5,177 nt of DNA from Phycisphaeraceae bacterium (GTDB lineage: Bacteria > Planctomycetota > Phycisphaerae > Phycisphaerales > Phycisphaeraceae). The notes beneath the pieces are model-generated. The model made no database searches, was not told the origin of the DNA, and worked only from the letters and a program-made list of their open reading frames with translations. A program made the translations under genes and the position numbers. Shown in pieces: positions 1 to 5,177 of this stretch (positions are counted from its first letter, which is position 1; every line of letters starts with the position of its first letter). The stretch is taken from the NCBI GenBank assembly GCA_029260695.1, contig JAJDCT010000075.1, positions 1 to 5,177 on the forward strand, read 5' to 3'.

Positions 1-1503
1 TCACCCGGCGCTGGACATATGTCCGGTTTCCATGCCTGGCGCGGGGAGGTCGGAGCTGCCGGTGAGGTAGATGTCGATGCAGCGTGCGGCGCCGCGTCCC
101 TCGGCGATGGCCCAGACGATCAGTGACTGACCGCGTCGGCAGTCACCGGCGGCGAAGACCCCTTCGCTGGAAGTGGCAAACCGGCCGTAGTCGGCTTTGA
201 AGTTGCTGCGTGCGTCGCGTTCGAGCCCGAGTTTGTCGGCGAGGGTTTCTTCCGGGCCGAGGAACCCCATGGCCAACGTGACGAGGTCGGCGGGGAACTC
301 GCGTTCGCTGCCTGGGACTTCGCGCATCTGGAACCGGCCGGTGTCGTCTTTCTGCCAGTCGACCTGGATGGTTTTGATGGCCTTGACGTTGCCGTGGCCG
401 TCGCCGACGAATTCTTTGGTGAGGATGCAGAACTCGCGGGGGTCCTTGCCGTACTTGGTGGCGGCTTCTTCGTGGCCGTAGTCGACGCGGAAGATGCGGG
501 GCCATTGGGGCCAGGGGTTGTCGTCGGCGCGGTGGACGGGGGGGACGGGCAGGAGCTCGAAGTTGACTAGGGATTTGCAGCCGTGGCGCATGGAGGTGCC
601 CAGGCAGTCGGTCCCGGTGTCGCCGCCGCCGATGACGATGACGTGTTTGTCCTTCGCGGAGATGTAGTTGCCGTCTTCGAGGTTGGAGTCCAGCAGGCTC
701 TTGGTGTTTTTGTGCAAGAACTCCATAGCGAAGTGGATCCCGTTGAACTCCCGGCCTGGGACGGGCAGGTCGCGTGGGACGGTCGCGCCGCAGGCAAGAA
801 GCACGGCGTCGTGTTCCTTGCGTATATCGTGGATATCGACGTTGACGCCGACGTGGGCGTTGGTGATGAATCGGACGCCGGATTGTTCGAGGAGGTCGAC
901 GCGTCGCTGGACGATCTGCTTGTCGAGCTTCATGTTGGGGATGCCGTACATCAGGAGTCCGCCGATGCGGTCGTCGCGTTCGTAGACGGTGACGGCGTGT
1001 CCGGCCTTGTTGAGCTGGTCAGCGGCGGCGAGTCCGGCGGGTCCGGATCCGATGACGGCGATGGTCTTGCCGGAGCGGTTGGTCGGGGCGTTGGGCTGGG
1101 CCCAGCCTTCCTCGAAAGCACGGTCGATGATGTTGCACTCGATGCTCTTGATGGTGACCGGCGGGTCGATGACACCCAAACAGCATGAACCCTCGCAGGG
1201 CGCGGGGCAGACCCGGCCAGTGAACTCCGGGAAGTTGTTGGTCTTGATCAGGCGGTGGTACGCGCTTTCCCAATCGCCGTGGAACACCTTGTCGTTCCAC
1301 TCGGGGATGAGGTTGTCGATCGGGCAGCCTGTCTCGGACTGGCAGAACGGCACGCCACAGTCCATGCAGCGCGCACCCTGCTCACGGAGCATCTGAGGGT
1401 CGGCACGCTCGATGATCTCGTAGAAGTCGTTGATCCGTACATCCGGGGACCGCGACGACATCGGCTGGCGCTCGTACTCAAGAAATCCTGTTGGCTTACC
1501 CAA
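1..1503 (-). CDS. gltD: Glutamate synthase small (beta) subunit GltD, NAD(P)H:FAD oxidoreductase
   Basis: Small subunit of glutamate synthase. It oxidises NAD(P)H on FAD and feeds electrons through iron-sulphur clusters to GltB. The frame ends in TGA at 1-3. I choose TTG at 1501-1503 (500 residues). It gives the family's usual N-terminus, (M)[11 protein letters not shown], and has GGAGAG seven bases upstream; the longest frame would begin at TTG 1516-1518, which has no comparable site. In 500-residue numbering, Cys46, 49, 54, 60, 99, 103, 107 and 108 ([10 protein letters not shown], then [13 protein letters not shown]) form the N-terminal iron-sulphur domain. GSGPAG at 152-157 is the FAD dinucleotide-binding motif, followed by [15 protein letters not shown] at 181-195. 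GGGDTG at 292-297 is the NAD(P)H-binding motif, and GVFAAGDC at 448-455 is the C-terminal FAD motif. [10 protein letters not shown] and the following segment match the non-enterobacterial GltD form. NADH versus NADPH preference cannot be settled from these motifs. The last ten or so residues after GSSDLPAPG look like a short variable tail. Same strand as gltB and 86 nt downstream, so probably cotranscribed. Confidence 0.97.
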   Translation of the reverse strand: MGKPTGFLEYERQPMSSRSPDVRINDFYEIIERADPQMLREQGARCMDCGVPFCQSETGCPIDNLIPEWNDKVFHGDWESAYHRLIKTNNFPEFTGRVCPAPCEGSCCLGVIDPPVTIKSIECNIIDRAFEEGWAQPNAPTNRSGKTIAVIGSGPAGLAAADQLNKAGHAVTVYERDDRIGGLLMYGIPNMKLDKQIVQRRVDLLEQSGVRFITNAHVGVNVDIHDIRKEHDAVLLACGATVPRDLPVPGREFNGIHFAMEFLHKNTKSLLDSNLEDGNYISAKDKHVIVIGGGDTGTDCLGTSMRHGCKSLVNFELLPVPPVHRADDNPWPQWPRIFRVDYGHEEAATKYGKDPREFCILTKEFVGDGHGNVKAIKTIQVDWQKDDTGRFQMREVPGSEREFPADLVTLAMGFLGPEETLADKLGLERDARSNFKADYGRFATSSEGVFAAGDCRRGQSLIVWAIAEGRGAARCIDIYLTGSSDLPAPGMETGHMSSAG

Positions 1504-1510
1504 AACAATA

Positions 1511-1516
1511 CTCTCC
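1511..1516 (-). promoter_or_regulatory. Ribosome binding site of gltD
   Basis: On the minus strand GGAGAG is followed by seven bases (TATTGTT) and then TTG at 1503-1501, a near-ideal Shine-Dalgarno spacing. The upstream candidate TTG at 1518-1516 overlaps this GGAGAG and has only GCGAGTCAGAGC before it, so the site favours the downstream start. Confidence 0.75.
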
Positions 1517-1529
1517 AAGCTCTGACTCG

Positions 1530-1547
1530 CCCCGTTTGGTCACGGGG
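1530..1547 (-). repeat. Small hairpin upstream of the gltD ribosome binding site
   Basis: CCCCGT (1547-1542) and ACGGGG (1535-1530) form a perfect 6-bp stem with a GACCAA loop on the minus strand. It ends 13 bases before the GGAGAG of gltD. It is followed by GCGAGTCAGAGC and not by a T-run, so a terminator between gltB and gltD is unlikely. It could affect mRNA processing or gltD translation, but that is inference. Confidence 0.45.
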
Positions 1548-1550
1548 ACT

Positions 1551-1568
1551 GTTTATCCAAGTTTACCC
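1551..1568 (-). repeat. Direct repeat GGRTAAAC with 10-bp period
   Basis: In the spacer the minus strand carries GGGTAAAC (1568-1561), two bases, then GGATAAAC (1558-1551), matching in seven of eight positions at one helical turn. It is an AT-richer patch in GC-rich DNA. It may be a protein site or chance; there is no independent support. Confidence 0.3.
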
Positions 1569-1575
1569 GCGGCCG

Positions 1576-1589
1576 GGACCGTGCGGTCC
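1576..1589 (-). repeat. Short perfect inverted repeat just after gltB
   Basis: GGACCG-CA-CGGTCC on the minus strand begins immediately after the gltB stop codon. As RNA it would fold as five pairs with a GCAC tetraloop. Its first arm is the same GGACCGC used by the larger repeat over the stop codon, so the two folds exclude one another. As DNA it is also a dyad that a protein could bind. No T-tract follows. Confidence 0.45.

Positions 1590-5177
<3,588 letters not shown>

Noticed and set aside
583..1188. 201-codon open frame on the plus strand opposite gltD
   Set aside because: It lies wholly antisense to gltD. Its translation is dominated by V, D, G and A in low-complexity patterns typical of an antisense shadow in GC-rich DNA, and no family motif is visible.

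Overview
This window is an ordinary housekeeping stretch: the glutamate synthase (GOGAT) operon of a bacterium, read entirely from the minus strand. Reading 5'->3' on that strand, gltB (large/alpha subunit) enters across the right edge of the window and ends at 1590. An 86-nt spacer (1504-1589) follows, then gltD (small/beta subunit), whose stop codon is the first three bases of the window. There is no room for other genes. The remaining long open frames on both strands are shadows of these two genes.

The DNA is GC-rich (roughly 60-65% in the lines I counted by hand). GltD has a Cys-x5-Cys spacing in its first iron-sulphur motif and a segment reading [10 protein letters not shown]. This places it with the GltD form shared by Gram-positive bacteria, plant NADH-GOGAT and many other phyla, and away from the enterobacterial form. 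My low-confidence guess from overall protein character is a Planctomycetota-like or similar GC-rich Gram-negative bacterium. Nothing here proves the phylum, and I see no sign of horizontal transfer, mobile elements, RNA genes or CRISPR.

How the genes work together: GltD oxidises NAD(P)H on its FAD and passes electrons through low-potential [4Fe-4S] clusters to the [3Fe-4S] cluster and FMN of GltB. GltB hydrolyses glutamine in its N-terminal amidotransferase domain, tunnels the ammonia to the FMN site and reductively aminates 2-oxoglutarate. The net product is two glutamates. The catalytic N-terminal cysteine of GltB and the operon promoter lie beyond the right edge.

The points worth a second look are small. 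The gltD start is best placed at a TTG (1503), five codons inside the longest open frame. The gltB-gltD spacer holds several inverted repeats, two of them mutually exclusive around the gltB stop codon, and a 10-bp-period direct repeat. I do not find a previously undescribed system here.
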